Of a stretch of 51,121 nucleotides of DNA, positions 41,521-49,672 are shown piece by piece; positions within the stretch are counted from its first letter, which is position 1; each line of letters begins with the position of its first letter. Position numbers and translations under genes: made by a program. Source of the stretch: DASZTV01 sp035548055. GTDB lineage: Bacteria > Actinomycetota > Actinomycetes > JAFAQI01. The DNA lies in the NCBI GenBank assembly GCA_035548055.1, contig DASZTL010000011.1, positions 1 to 51,121 on the forward strand, in the 5' to 3' direction. Under the pieces are notes generated by a model that did not search any database, was not told the origin of the DNA, and was given only the letters and a program-made list of their open reading frames with translations.

Positions 41521-42731
41521 CGCGGTTGACGCTTCCATGGCTGGTCCTTGTCCGCGCGAGGCTCTGGTGGCAGTCGCAGCACCCGCTCGCCGAGAATGTT
41601 GCGCATGATGTCGGTCGTTCCGCCACCGATCGACGTACCGCGCGTCACCAGGTAGCACCGGGCGATGTCGACGTCGTCACGCTCACCCAGCGCTCCTGCG
41701 TCACCGCCCATTGCCGTGGGCTGCACCATCTCGTAGGTTCCGGTCAGCAATCCCGCCGGCCCGGCGAGCCGCAGGGCCAGTTCCCAGATGTGCTGCTGGT
41801 TGAGCGCCATTGCCAGCTTCGTCGTTGAGTTCTCCGGACCCGGGATGCCGCGCTCCAAGTTCTCCCGCGCGCGCATCGAGGTGAGCCGGACGACCTCTGT
41901 CTCCGCCCACAGCTTCAGCAGCTCGTCACGTAAGACCGGGTCGCGATCGACCGGCTCGCGTTCCTGCCAGAGCCGCACGGCTTGCCGGATCGGGCCGCCG
42001 CCACGTTCGGTAACGGACAGGCCGGACAGCGCGAGCCGCTCGTTCATCAGCGTCGTCAGTGCAACGGTCCAGCCGTTGCCGACCGGCCCGACGCGACGGC
42101 TGTCGGGAATCCGCACGTCGGTGAAGTAGACCTCGTTGAACTCGGCCTCACCGGTGATCTGTCGTAGCGGACGCACCTCGACCCCCGGCGCCGTCATGTC
42201 GATCACGAAGTACGTCAGACCTTCATGCTTGGCGGCATCCGGATCGGTGCGCGCGAGAAGCAGGCCCCATCGCGCGATGTGCGCCAGGGTGGTCCAGACC
42301 TTCTGCCCGTTGACTACCCATTCGTCGCCGTCGCGTACGGCCGACGTAGACAGCGACGCCACGTCGCTTCCCGCACCCGGCTCGCTGAAGAGCTGGCACC
42401 AGATCTCGTCGCAGCGAAACAGCGGTCGAAGCAGACGTTCCTGCAGCTCTTCGCTGGCCCACGTCACCAGCGTGGGGCCCGCCATGCCGACGCCCATGAA
42501 GTTGCGGAAGACGTTCGTCGGTGCGCCCAGCGCGCGGAGCTCGTCGTCCACGATCGACTGCAACCGCGGATCGACGCCCAGACCGCCGCGGCCCTCAGGA
42601 AACTGCACCCAGGCCAGGCCCGCATCGAACTGCGCGCCCCAGAAGTCCTCGGCGGACATCTGGCCCGGCGGCGACTCGTCGAGAAGCCGTCGGATCGCGT
42701 CGGTTACTCGGTCGCGTTCGGCGCTGTCCAT
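41517..42731 (-). CDS. Acyl-CoA dehydrogenase (FadE type)
   Basis: A 404-residue dehydrogenase. The N-terminus is shorter in its first helix than other FadE proteins here (MDSAERDRVTDAIRRLLDES). DEIWCQLFSEPGAGSDVAS and GGGTTDIMRNILGERVLRLPPEP are the FAD/acyl-binding and C-terminal motifs of the large-subunit type. A Q-rich stretch (ALNQQHIWELALRLAGPAG) sits in the C-terminal domain. It is coupled to the EchA gene and is divergent from the solute-binding protein, with site B between them. Confidence 0.91.
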   Translation of the reverse strand: MDSAERDRVTDAIRRLLDESPPGQMSAEDFWGAQFDAGLAWVQFPEGRGGLGVDPRLQSIVDDELRALGAPTNVFRNFMGVGMAGPTLVTWASEELQERLLRPLFRCDEIWCQLFSEPGAGSDVASLSTSAVRDGDEWVVNGQKVWTTLAHIARWGLLLARTDPDAAKHEGLTYFVIDMTAPGVEVRPLRQITGEAEFNEVYFTDVRIPDSRRVGPVGNGWTVALTTLMNERLALSGLSVTERGGGPIRQAVRLWQEREPVDRDPVLRDELLKLWAETEVVRLTSMRARENLERGIPGPENSTTKLAMALNQQHIWELALRLAGPAGLLTGTYEMVQPTAMGGDAGALGERDDVDIARCYLVTRGTSIGGGTTDIMRNILGERVLRLPPEPRADKDQPWKRQPR

Positions 42732-42763
42732 AGCTCCTCGAGGCGATACGATGCCGACGGCTG

Positions 42764-42782
42764 ATGTTAACGGCCGTTCGCA
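42764..42782. promoter_or_regulatory. Site B palindrome, copy 6
   Basis: On the minus strand, GCGAACGGCCGTTAAC, with ATG flanking, lies between the divergent FadE gene (start 42731) and the solute-binding lipoprotein gene (start 42821). The symmetric GGCC spacer makes the core fully palindromic apart from the GCG/AAC edge. Confidence 0.7.
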
Positions 42783-42820
42783 CGATTTCGCCAGGGCCGA
42801 CGTACTTCAAGGGGAGCCAG

Positions 42821-44293
42821 ATGACATCGCGCACCGATCGGCGTGGTCATCGCATGTGGGCGACTGTCGTCCTCGGCGCGACGCTCGTTGCCGGCTGCGG
42901 CTCGACGATCCAGGAACGAGCCGGCGACACCGTCTCGCAGGGCGGTCAGGGCCTGGCGCCCGTCGTCGCGCCGCCGCAGGTGCCCACCACCGTCACGTTG
43001 ACGCCAACGACCGGGCCAGTCGTCACGACGGGCCCAGGTGGTGCCGAGACCCCGGGTGCTGCGACGACGGACCTGCCGACGGTCGCGACGTCGGCGGCTG
43101 CGACGGCCACGAAATCGTCGCTGGGGGCGCCGTCGAGGGGCGTGACGGCCAAGACGATCACCATTGGGATCCAGACGTTCGAGGGATTCAACAAAGCAGG
43201 CGAGGCACTCGGCATCTCGGCGGGTCTCCCGACCGACGAGACCCAGGCGCATGCGCTGCAGGTCGTGAACTACCTCAACAAGCACGGCGGGATCGCCGGA
43301 CGCAAGATCATCCCGGTCTTCCACGACACGAACATCGATTCGGCCAACAGCTTCGACGCTGACGCGCAGGCCGCATGCTCGGCATTCACCGAGGACCACC
43401 ACGTGTTCGCCGTGCTCACCCCGGAGGTCTTTGACCACGACACGCTGATGTCGTGCTTGTCGCAACACCAGACGCCGCTGCTTGCCAACAGCGTCAACAT
43501 CTACGACCAGGCCTATGCCGACCGCTACCCCAATCTCTTCTATGCCCCCGGGGTCGTGTTCGGTGACCGCTGGGGATCGTTCATCAACGCGCTGGTGGCG
43601 AAGAACTACTTCCCGAAGACGGCCAAGATCGGCATCGTCCGCGGCACCTGGCCGGAGGATCTCGTCACGACGCAGAAGATCGTCTCCGCTCTCAAGGCCC
43701 ACGGGCTGACGGTGCGCGACAACGTCGGTGTCGATGACGAGGTCAGTACGCCGGACGTCGCGCACGTGCTCTCGACGATGCTCAGCATCCAGCTGCGCTT
43801 CCACACCGAGGGCATCAACTACGTGGTGTTCGAGAAGGGCCCGGTCTTCCCCTACGGGTTCATGGTCGCGGCACAGACGCAGGGCTACTTCCCGCACTAC
43901 GCGCTGACCAGCCAGGCCAACCTCGACTTCCTGCAGGCCAACGCCTCCAGCCAGCAGACCAAGAATGCGGCCGGCGTCACGTTCACCGGCCTGCCGAGCC
44001 ATCCGATGGTCAACTCGGCCACCAAGGTCTGCCACTCGATCGGCTCCGGCCTGGGTAGCTACTGCGGTCCGCTGATGCTGCTAGCCGCCGCGGCGAAGCG
44101 GGCACCGGTGCTGAACCCGGCCGGTCTCGCGGCAGGAATGAAGGCACTCGGCCGCAACTTCGTGTCCCCGCAAGCGCTGCTGACCGACTTCGCTGCCCAC
44201 TACCAGGCCGGGGGCGCAGGCATGCGGACGTTCGGCTGGGACGGCGCGTGCCGATGCTTCAACTACACGGGCGGCGTTCAGCGGATCCCGTAA
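42821..44293 (+). CDS. ABC transporter solute-binding lipoprotein (LivK-like)
   Basis: 490 residues. The lipoprotein signal MWATVVLGATLVAGC puts the acylated Cys at residue 26. A Thr/Pro/Val-rich linker spans about residues 35-115, then a periplasmic-binding fold of the LivK type begins at KTITIGIQTFEGFNKAGEALG. GGIAGRKIIPVFHDTNIDS and the later VRGTWPEDLVTTQKIVSALKAHG are typical. ATG 42821 follows AAGGGGA; a start at 42764 would lie in site B. This is the expected binding protein for the Liv-type importer at 23161-28310, placed apart from it but sharing site B. Confidence 0.92.
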   Translation: MTSRTDRRGHRMWATVVLGATLVAGCGSTIQERAGDTVSQGGQGLAPVVAPPQVPTTVTLTPTTGPVVTTGPGGAETPGAATTDLPTVATSAAATATKSSLGAPSRGVTAKTITIGIQTFEGFNKAGEALGISAGLPTDETQAHALQVVNYLNKHGGIAGRKIIPVFHDTNIDSANSFDADAQAACSAFTEDHHVFAVLTPEVFDHDTLMSCLSQHQTPLLANSVNIYDQAYADRYPNLFYAPGVVFGDRWGSFINALVAKNYFPKTAKIGIVRGTWPEDLVTTQKIVSALKAHGLTVRDNVGVDDEVSTPDVAHVLSTMLSIQLRFHTEGINYVVFEKGPVFPYGFMVAAQTQGYFPHYALTSQANLDFLQANASSQQTKNAAGVTFTGLPSHPMVNSATKVCHSIGSGLGSYCGPLMLLAAAAKRAPVLNPAGLAAGMKALGRNFVSPQALLTDFAAHYQAGGAGMRTFGWDGACRCFNYTGGVQRIP

Positions 44294-44314
44294 GCCGACG
44301 ACGACCGGTCGACG

Positions 44315-44950
44315 CTAGCGACCTCTGCGACCGGTCCGCGGTAGGCCGAGCGCCGCTACGACCATCGCCTCGACCAGACCGGCGAGTGCCTGCCGGTCGA
44401 GCGGCGTCTTGCCGCCGACTGCGCCGATGCACAGCGATGCCGCCCCGCGCACCATCACGTGCGCCTCGTCGGGAGTGAGCTCCTTGCGGGTCTGCAGAAG
44501 CGCGTCCTCCCACAGCTCGCGATGCCGACGGTCATAGCGGTCGACCCACCGCCGGGTCGACGGCGTGAGATGGCGGCGCTCACGCACCCCCATCACGGTG
44601 AGGTCGGGATTCTCGATGGCGAGCGCGACGAAGCTGCGGACCAGGTGGCGCAGCCGCGTCTGCGGATCCGGGTTCTGGTCGACAACGCGGTTGACCTGCT
44701 CGACTGCTCGCGCGCCGGCTTCGAGCACCGCGACCTCGAGGATCTCCTGTTTGTTTGCGAAGTGCCGGTAGATCCCAGGGCCGGTGATCCCCGTGGCGGC
44801 GCCGATGTCGTTCATGCTCGTCGCGTCGTACCCGCGCTCGTGGAACAGCTTCAGTGCCGCTCGGAGGATCTGGTCGCGTCGCTGCGGACGTCGCTTCGGC
44901 GAGCCCGACGCGGGCGGAAGCTCGGGGACCTCGAGTGTGGTGCGCTCCAC
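44315..44950 (-). CDS. TetR-family transcriptional regulator
   Basis: 211 residues. The N-terminal helix-turn-helix is clear: RRDQILRAALKLFHERGYDATSMNDIGAATGITGPGIYRHFANKQEILEVAV (about residues 24-75). The C-terminal helical domain would bind an effector, by analogy with FadR/KstR-type repressors a CoA ester. It is the only DNA-binding regulator recognised in the window, so it is the first candidate for site B (7 bp from its start) or site A (56 bp from it). It ends 21 bp from the convergent solute-binding protein gene. Confidence 0.93.
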   Translation of the reverse strand: MERTTLEVPELPPASGSPKRRPQRRDQILRAALKLFHERGYDATSMNDIGAATGITGPGIYRHFANKQEILEVAVLEAGARAVEQVNRVVDQNPDPQTRLRHLVRSFVALAIENPDLTVMGVRERRHLTPSTRRWVDRYDRRHRELWEDALLQTRKELTPDEAHVMVRGAASLCIGAVGGKTPLDRQALAGLVEAMVVAALGLPRTGRRGR

Positions 44951-44957
44951 CGGCCGA

Positions 44958-44976
44958 TCGTAAGCGCTCGTTCACC
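44958..44976. promoter_or_regulatory. Site B palindrome, copy 7 (TetR promoter)
   Basis: GTAAGCGCTCGTTCAC lies 7 bp upstream of the TetR start. It shares the GTAAGC left arm with the copy at 39912 and the GTTCAC right arm with the copy at 22430. It is weaker than the others, but its position is that of an autoregulatory operator. Confidence 0.55.
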
Positions 44977-45006
44977 TTCCGCGTACCGTCACCTCGGCGG
45001 TCGATA

Positions 45007-45023
45007 CCTGACGAGGCGTCAGA
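45007..45023. promoter_or_regulatory. Site A palindrome, copy 4
   Basis: CCTGACGAGGCGTCAGA, with one mismatch to the perfect arms, lies 12 bp before the aldehyde dehydrogenase GTG and 56 bp from the divergent TetR start. A -10-like TATCGT follows directly. Confidence 0.75.
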
Positions 45024-45035
45024 TATCGTCCTGGC

Positions 45036-46499
45036 GTGGCAAATGAGCGTTCGTACCGCCTCTACATCGGCGGTGAATGGGTCGAGCCCGGCAACGGTTA
45101 CTACGACGTCGTCAACCCGGCGAACGAAAGCGTGGTCGGACAGGCGCCGGAGGCCAGCAAGCAGCAGGTGTACGACGCTGCTGCCGCGGCGAAGACGGCA
45201 CTGCCGGGCTGGTCGGCGACCAAGCCAGAAGAGCGTGCCGAGATCCTCAACCGCGTCGTCGACGTCATCGCCAAGCACGCGGACGACTACGCCGAGATCG
45301 CGCAGGCCGAGACCGGCGCTACCTCCGCGACCGTCAAGGCGCTGCAGGTCAACGTCGCGATGCAGCGCTTCCGCCGCTACGCGCAGGGCGCGCTCGAGTC
45401 CAACCAGATCCCGCTGCCACCGACGGTCAGTGAGAGCACCCCGCTGTCGAAAGGTGGCCTCACCGGCGCTCTGGTGATCCGCCAGCCGGTCGGGGTCGTC
45501 ACGTGCATCACGTCGTACAACAACCCGTGGGCCAACCCGTCGGGCAAGATCGCGCCGGCACTCGCGATGGGTAACACCCTCGTGGTGAAGCCCGCCCCGC
45601 AGGACCCGCTCTCCGTCGTGCTGATGACCGAGGCACTGGAAGAGGCAGGACTGCCGCCCGGCGTCGTCAATCTCATCAACGGCCAGGCGATCGACGTGGG
45701 GGAGGCGTCCGTCGACTCGCCGGACGTGGACATGATCAGCTTCACCGGCAGCACCCAGGTCGGCCGCGCGATCGGCTCGGCGGCTGGCGGCCAGATGAAG
45801 CGCGTCCTGATGGAGCTCGGTGGCAAGGGCGCGGCGATCGTGTTCGACGACGCGAACCTGCAGGCCGCGATCGGAGCGATCGGGACGACGTTCTCCTTCT
45901 ACTCCGGCCAGATCTGCACGGCGCCGACCCGGGTCTACGCGCACCGCTCGGTCTACGACAACGTCGTCTCCGGCCTGACGCAGTACGCCCAAGCGCTGAA
46001 GGTCGGTGACCCGACGGCGCCCGAGACGGTGGTCGGGCCGGTGATCTCGGCAGTGCACCGGGACCGGATCGAGGCGTACGTCGCCAAGGGCAAGGCCGAG
46101 GGCGCCACGCTGCTGGCGGGCGGTGAGCGACCCGACATCGACAAGGGCTTCTACGTCGCACCGACGTTGTTCGCCGACTGTCGCAACGACATGACGATCG
46201 TCCGCGAGGAGATCTTCGGCCCGGTCGTGGCGGTCATTCCGTTCGACACCGAAGAAGAGGCGGTCGCCCTCGCGAACGACTCCGACTACGGCCTGATCAA
46301 CTACGTCTGGACCGCGGACCTCGCCCGCGGCTACCGCGTCGCCAAGCAGCTCCAGGCCGGCACGGTCGACCTCAACACCGTGACGCAGCAGATGGAGGCG
46401 CCGTTCGGCGGCTTCAAGCAGAGCGGCGTCGGCCGTGACCGCGGGTCGTTCGGCCTGCACGCCTACAGCGAGATGCAAGCCATCGTCTGGCCCGGCTGA
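45036..46499 (+). CDS. Aldehyde dehydrogenase (NAD(P)+)
   Basis: A 487-residue ALDH-superfamily enzyme: YIGGEWVEPGNGYYDVVNPANE, the cofactor-binding FTGSTQVGRAI, the general base Glu260 in LMELGGKGA, and the nucleophile Cys294 in YSGQICTAPTRV. It oxidises an aldehyde to the acid. With the alcohol dehydrogenase 41 bp downstream it can convert an alcohol to a carboxylic acid, which would then be activated by one of the ligases. The GTG at 45036 is 12 bp after site A, leaving a very short leader. Confidence 0.94.
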   Translation: MANERSYRLYIGGEWVEPGNGYYDVVNPANESVVGQAPEASKQQVYDAAAAAKTALPGWSATKPEERAEILNRVVDVIAKHADDYAEIAQAETGATSATVKALQVNVAMQRFRRYAQGALESNQIPLPPTVSESTPLSKGGLTGALVIRQPVGVVTCITSYNNPWANPSGKIAPALAMGNTLVVKPAPQDPLSVVLMTEALEEAGLPPGVVNLINGQAIDVGEASVDSPDVDMISFTGSTQVGRAIGSAAGGQMKRVLMELGGKGAAIVFDDANLQAAIGAIGTTFSFYSGQICTAPTRVYAHRSVYDNVVSGLTQYAQALKVGDPTAPETVVGPVISAVHRDRIEAYVAKGKAEGATLLAGGERPDIDKGFYVAPTLFADCRNDMTIVREEIFGPVVAVIPFDTEEEAVALANDSDYGLINYVWTADLARGYRVAKQLQAGTVDLNTVTQQMEAPFGGFKQSGVGRDRGSFGLHAYSEMQAIVWPG

Positions 46500-46540
46500 T
46501 CCACCTTCAGTAGCTCTGCCCACCACAAGAGGAGAGCGCC

Positions 46541-47596
46541 ATGCGCGGCGTTGTTTACGACGGCACCGACTACCAGGTCGTCGATGACCTGTCGGTGAAG
46601 GACCCGGGTTCCGGCGAGGTCGCCGTACGGATCCAGGCCGCCGGTCTCTGCCACAGCGACCTGTCGGTCATCAACGGCACCATCCCGTTCCCGACGCCGG
46701 TTGTTCTCGGCCACGAAGGCGCGGGCGTGGTCGAGGCCGTCGGCTCGGGCGTGACCACCGTGAAGGAGGGCGACCACGTTGTCCTGTCGACGCTCGGCAA
46801 CTGCGGCGCCTGCCAGTACTGCGACGCCGGCAAGCCGACGATGTGCCGTTCGACCTTCGGTGGCAGGCCGCAGCCGTTCACCTGGAAGGGCGAGCCGGCG
46901 TACGCGTTCGCCAACGCATCCGTCTTCTCCGAGCGCACCGTGGTCAAGGCCAACCAGGCCGTCCCGATCCCGAAGGACGTCCCGCTCGACGCGGCGTCGC
47001 TGGTCGGGTGCGGAGTCCTCACCGGCGTGGGTGCGGTGCTGCAGCGAGCTCGCGTGCCCGAGGGCGCGACCGCGCTCGTGATCGGTGTCGGCGGCATCGG
47101 TCTCAACGTGATCCAGGGCCTTGCGCTCGCGGGAGCGTCCACGATCATCGCCGTCGACACGAACCCGCTGAAGAAGGACATCGCATCGACCTTCGGTGCG
47201 ACCCACTTCCTCGAGAGCGCCGAGGCGGTCAAGGACGTCACCCCGAACGGTGTCGACTTCGCCTTCGAGTGCGTGGGTCATGTGAAGCTGATCCGGGCCG
47301 CGATCGACCTGCTCGACTGGGGCGGTACCGCAGTCATGCTCGGCGTCCCCGGGTTCGCCGACGAGGCGTCGTTCAACGTGTCGTCGATGTACCTCGACAA
47401 GGGGGTGCTCGGCTGCCGGTACGGCTCGTCCCAGCCGCAGCGCGACATTCGCAGGTATGTCGACCTCTACCAGCAGGGGCGACTCAAGCTCGACGAGCTG
47501 GTGTCCGCGCGGTATCCGCTCGCCGACCTCCCGAAGGCCGTTCACGCCATGGAGTCAGGCGAACTGGCCGCGCGCGGCGTGCTCGAGATCGCGTAG
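46541..47596 (+). CDS. Zinc-dependent alcohol dehydrogenase (MDR family)
   Basis: A 351-residue medium-chain dehydrogenase. The catalytic zinc ligands are in GLCHSDLSVING and LGHEGAGVVEAVG, the structural zinc site in NCGACQYCDAGKPTMC, and the Rossmann motif GVGGIGLNVIQGLALAGA lies near residue 183. FEATURES such as GGRPQPFTW are typical of zinc alcohol dehydrogenases of actinobacteria, some of which use a tightly bound cofactor. It would oxidise an alcohol to the aldehyde taken by the upstream ALDH. GAGGAGAG precedes the ATG. Confidence 0.93.
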   Translation: MRGVVYDGTDYQVVDDLSVKDPGSGEVAVRIQAAGLCHSDLSVINGTIPFPTPVVLGHEGAGVVEAVGSGVTTVKEGDHVVLSTLGNCGACQYCDAGKPTMCRSTFGGRPQPFTWKGEPAYAFANASVFSERTVVKANQAVPIPKDVPLDAASLVGCGVLTGVGAVLQRARVPEGATALVIGVGGIGLNVIQGLALAGASTIIAVDTNPLKKDIASTFGATHFLESAEAVKDVTPNGVDFAFECVGHVKLIRAAIDLLDWGGTAVMLGVPGFADEASFNVSSMYLDKGVLGCRYGSSQPQRDIRRYVDLYQQGRLKLDELVSARYPLADLPKAVHAMESGELAARGVLEIA

Positions 47597-47605
47597 CCGG
47601 TCTTC

Positions 47606-48232
47606 ATGCCGCTGGACATCGCGGCAATCGTCGCGCCCGCTCACACCGCGGTCGTCACGAGCGAATGCCAGAACAGCGTCGTCGGCCGGCAGTCGATGCT
47701 GCCGGAGCTGTCCGCGGCGGCCGCGCAGACGGTGGTCCCGAACGGCGCGCGCCTCTGCGCCGCGGCGCGGGTGGCGGGAACTGCCGTCGTGCACTGTGTC
47801 GCTGGTCGGCGCCCCGACGACCGCGGCTCGAACTCCAACGCTCGGCTGTTCGGCGCGGTACTGAAGGCACCGGTCGTGCCGTTGCTCGGTACGGCAGCGA
47901 CCGAGGTCATCGATGATTTCGCCCAAGCCGACAGCGATCTCGTGCTGTCACGAATCCACGGCCTGAGCCCGATGGCGGGAACTGACCTCGATCCGGTCCT
48001 GCGCAACCTCGGGGTGTCGACGATTGTCGTGATCGGCGTCTCGGTGAACGTCGCCATCACCAACCTGGTCATGGACGCGGTCAACAACGGCTACCAGACG
48101 GTGCTCGTCCGCGACGCGGTCGCCGGCGTCCCCGCGTCGTACGCCGATGCGGTCATCGACAACACGCTCGCACTACTCGCAACGGTCGTCACTACCGACG
48201 AGCTTGTCGGTTACTGGCGCTCCGCGCGGTGA
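47606..48232 (+). CDS. Isochorismatase-fold protein lacking the catalytic residues
   Basis: 208 residues. The fold is recognisable from the N-terminal strand AVVTSECQNSVVG and from IVVIGVSVNVAITNLVMDAVNNGYQTVLVRDAVAG. In active cysteine hydrolases the strand reads DxQN, a Lys follows later, and Cys sits in GxxTNxCV. Here these are Glu (SECQN), probably Arg (LSRIHG near 113) and Ala (GVSVNVAIT near 150). It is therefore probably not a normal hydrolase. The gene follows the alcohol dehydrogenase by 9 bp. A binding or regulatory role is possible. Confidence 0.85.
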   Translation: MPLDIAAIVAPAHTAVVTSECQNSVVGRQSMLPELSAAAAQTVVPNGARLCAAARVAGTAVVHCVAGRRPDDRGSNSNARLFGAVLKAPVVPLLGTAATEVIDDFAQADSDLVLSRIHGLSPMAGTDLDPVLRNLGVSTIVVIGVSVNVAITNLVMDAVNNGYQTVLVRDAVAGVPASYADAVIDNTLALLATVVTTDELVGYWRSAR

Positions 48233-48247
48233 TCCTGGGAGGACGAG

Positions 48248-49087
48248 GTGGCGGCCGGTCATCAGTACTACGAGGCGGACGGGGCTCCACTCGACGTGCC
48301 CGCCGATCCCGCACGGGTGGTTGCAGCGTGGCAATCACATCGGACGCGCCTGCGTAGCTGGTTCGCCGGCCTTCCGGACGACCGCTGGTCAGCGCCGACG
48401 CGCTGCATGGATTGGAACGTCACCGACATCGCGCAGCACCTGCTGCTCGTGACGAACTTCCTCACCTTCACGCTGCACCACGCGCGCAAGCGCCAACCGA
48501 CGACTGTGCTGCAGGGCTTCGACCCGCAAGCCGGACCGGCGGCGCTGCTCGCCAGCGCACCTGAGCTGTCATCGACGCAGCTCGTCGCCGAGCTCGACGC
48601 GATCGACGCCCGCGTTGATGAGGTGATCGCCGAGATGACGTATGACGACTGGTTCGGGCCGGCAGAGGCGCCGCCCGGGTGGGTGCCGGCATACCTCGCG
48701 CTCACTCACATGCTGTTCGACTCATGGGTCCACGAGCGCGATCTCATGGTCCCGTCGGGCGAGGTCGTGGTGACCGACGTGTCGGAGGCCTCGGTGGTCG
48801 TCACCTACGTCGTCGGTCTGGCCGGCATCGCTCGGGGCGTCGACGAGCGGCCACCGCCGGCGCAGCGGCTCGTGATCAAACCGACCGACGCCGACGGTCC
48901 ACTCGAAGTGAACGTCGCGCCGGACGGAGTTCGGATCGGGCTGACGGATGCGTCGGCCCAGCCCAACGCCTCGGGCACCTCCGCCGACCTCGTCGACATC
49001 GCCACCGGCCGCGAGCCAGGAGGACGACTCGAGCTCGATGGCGCCGCATCGACGTACCTGCGTCGTCTCGCAAGTCGAATGAATTGA
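48248..49087 (+). CDS. DinB-fold / maleylpyruvate-isomerase-family protein
   Basis: 279 residues. The N-terminal bundle contains RCMDWNVTDIAQHLLLVTNFL (His near 64) and the second His is in LALTHMLFDSWVHERDLMVP, the usual metal ligands of the mycothiol-dependent DinB superfamily. A C-terminal SCP2-like or beta domain (RLVIKPTDADGPLEVNVAPDGVRI) follows, as in many actinobacterial members. The GTG at 48248 has GGGAGGACGAG upstream. It is the last gene of the ALDH-ADH operon; the substrate is unknown. Confidence 0.87.
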   Translation: MAAGHQYYEADGAPLDVPADPARVVAAWQSHRTRLRSWFAGLPDDRWSAPTRCMDWNVTDIAQHLLLVTNFLTFTLHHARKRQPTTVLQGFDPQAGPAALLASAPELSSTQLVAELDAIDARVDEVIAEMTYDDWFGPAEAPPGWVPAYLALTHMLFDSWVHERDLMVPSGEVVVTDVSEASVVVTYVVGLAGIARGVDERPPPAQRLVIKPTDADGPLEVNVAPDGVRIGLTDASAQPNASGTSADLVDIATGREPGGRLELDGAASTYLRRLASRMN

Positions 49088-49119
49088 CGGCGGCGAGCAC
49101 CCGCCGGCCATCGAGGTCC

Positions 49120-49668
49120 CTAGCCACTGACCTGACGTCGCACTGATCGGACGTAGGCGTGCAGCGCCAGCCGCTGCAGCATCCGAGCGATCGGACCCGC
49201 GAGCTTCATCAATGGTGAGCCCGCACGCGAGAAGGCCGTGATCTCCAGCCACACCTCGTCATCGGCGTCCATCGAGACGATGAAGGACTCCTCACCGATC
49301 TCCGGATGGTCAGGGAGCGTGCCGTAACCGAAACCACCGCGGCGTGGTTCGTCCGATGCATAGACGACTCGGCACGGCACCAGAAGCCCGAACGGGCGCC
49401 CGATCGCCATGACAACGGTGCGGCCTTCCGTCGCGGGGCCGGTTGCCACTGCACTGATGCCGCAGCCGCGATGCATGTCCCAGCCCACCACGATGTCGAC
49501 CGCCCGGCGGAATTCGGCATCGCCACGACCGACGGGTCGCCGAAGCCGCATGTGGTGGTAGCCCGAGGGAAGAGCGTCGCGGGTAGCGCCGAGTTCGGAG
49601 TAGGTGAAGTCGGCCGACTGGTACTTCGCAAGCAGCGAATCGAGCCGGGAGCTACGAACAAGTCGCAC
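49120..49668 (-). CDS. DUF1990-like protein
   Basis: 182 residues with FTYSELGATRD near the N-terminus and the characteristic RRGGFGYGTLPDHPEIGEESF near residue 110-130, which I recognise as DUF1990, a START-related family. There is no signal peptide. It would bind or handle a hydrophobic molecule; no catalytic assignment is possible. The GTG start lies 4 bp after the upstream alpha/beta hydrolase stop, so the two form an operon. Confidence 0.85.
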   Translation of the reverse strand: MRLVRSSRLDSLLAKYQSADFTYSELGATRDALPSGYHHMRLRRPVGRGDAEFRRAVDIVVGWDMHRGCGISAVATGPATEGRTVVMAIGRPFGLLVPCRVVYASDEPRRGGFGYGTLPDHPEIGEESFIVSMDADDEVWLEITAFSRAGSPLMKLAGPIARMLQRLALHAYVRSVRRQVSG

Positions 49669-49672
49669 GGAC

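Noticed and set aside
17733..44976. Identifying site B as the KstR operator
   Set aside because: The KstR core is AAC-N2-GTT, while all seven sites here have N4. KstR2 (CAAG-N2-CTTG) does not match either site A or site B.
44580..46526. A 648-codon open frame on the minus strand opposite the aldehyde dehydrogenase
   Set aside because: Its protein is Arg/Asp/Val/His-rich with no family motif, and it lies opposite genes with clear homology. It is a shadow of high third-position GC.
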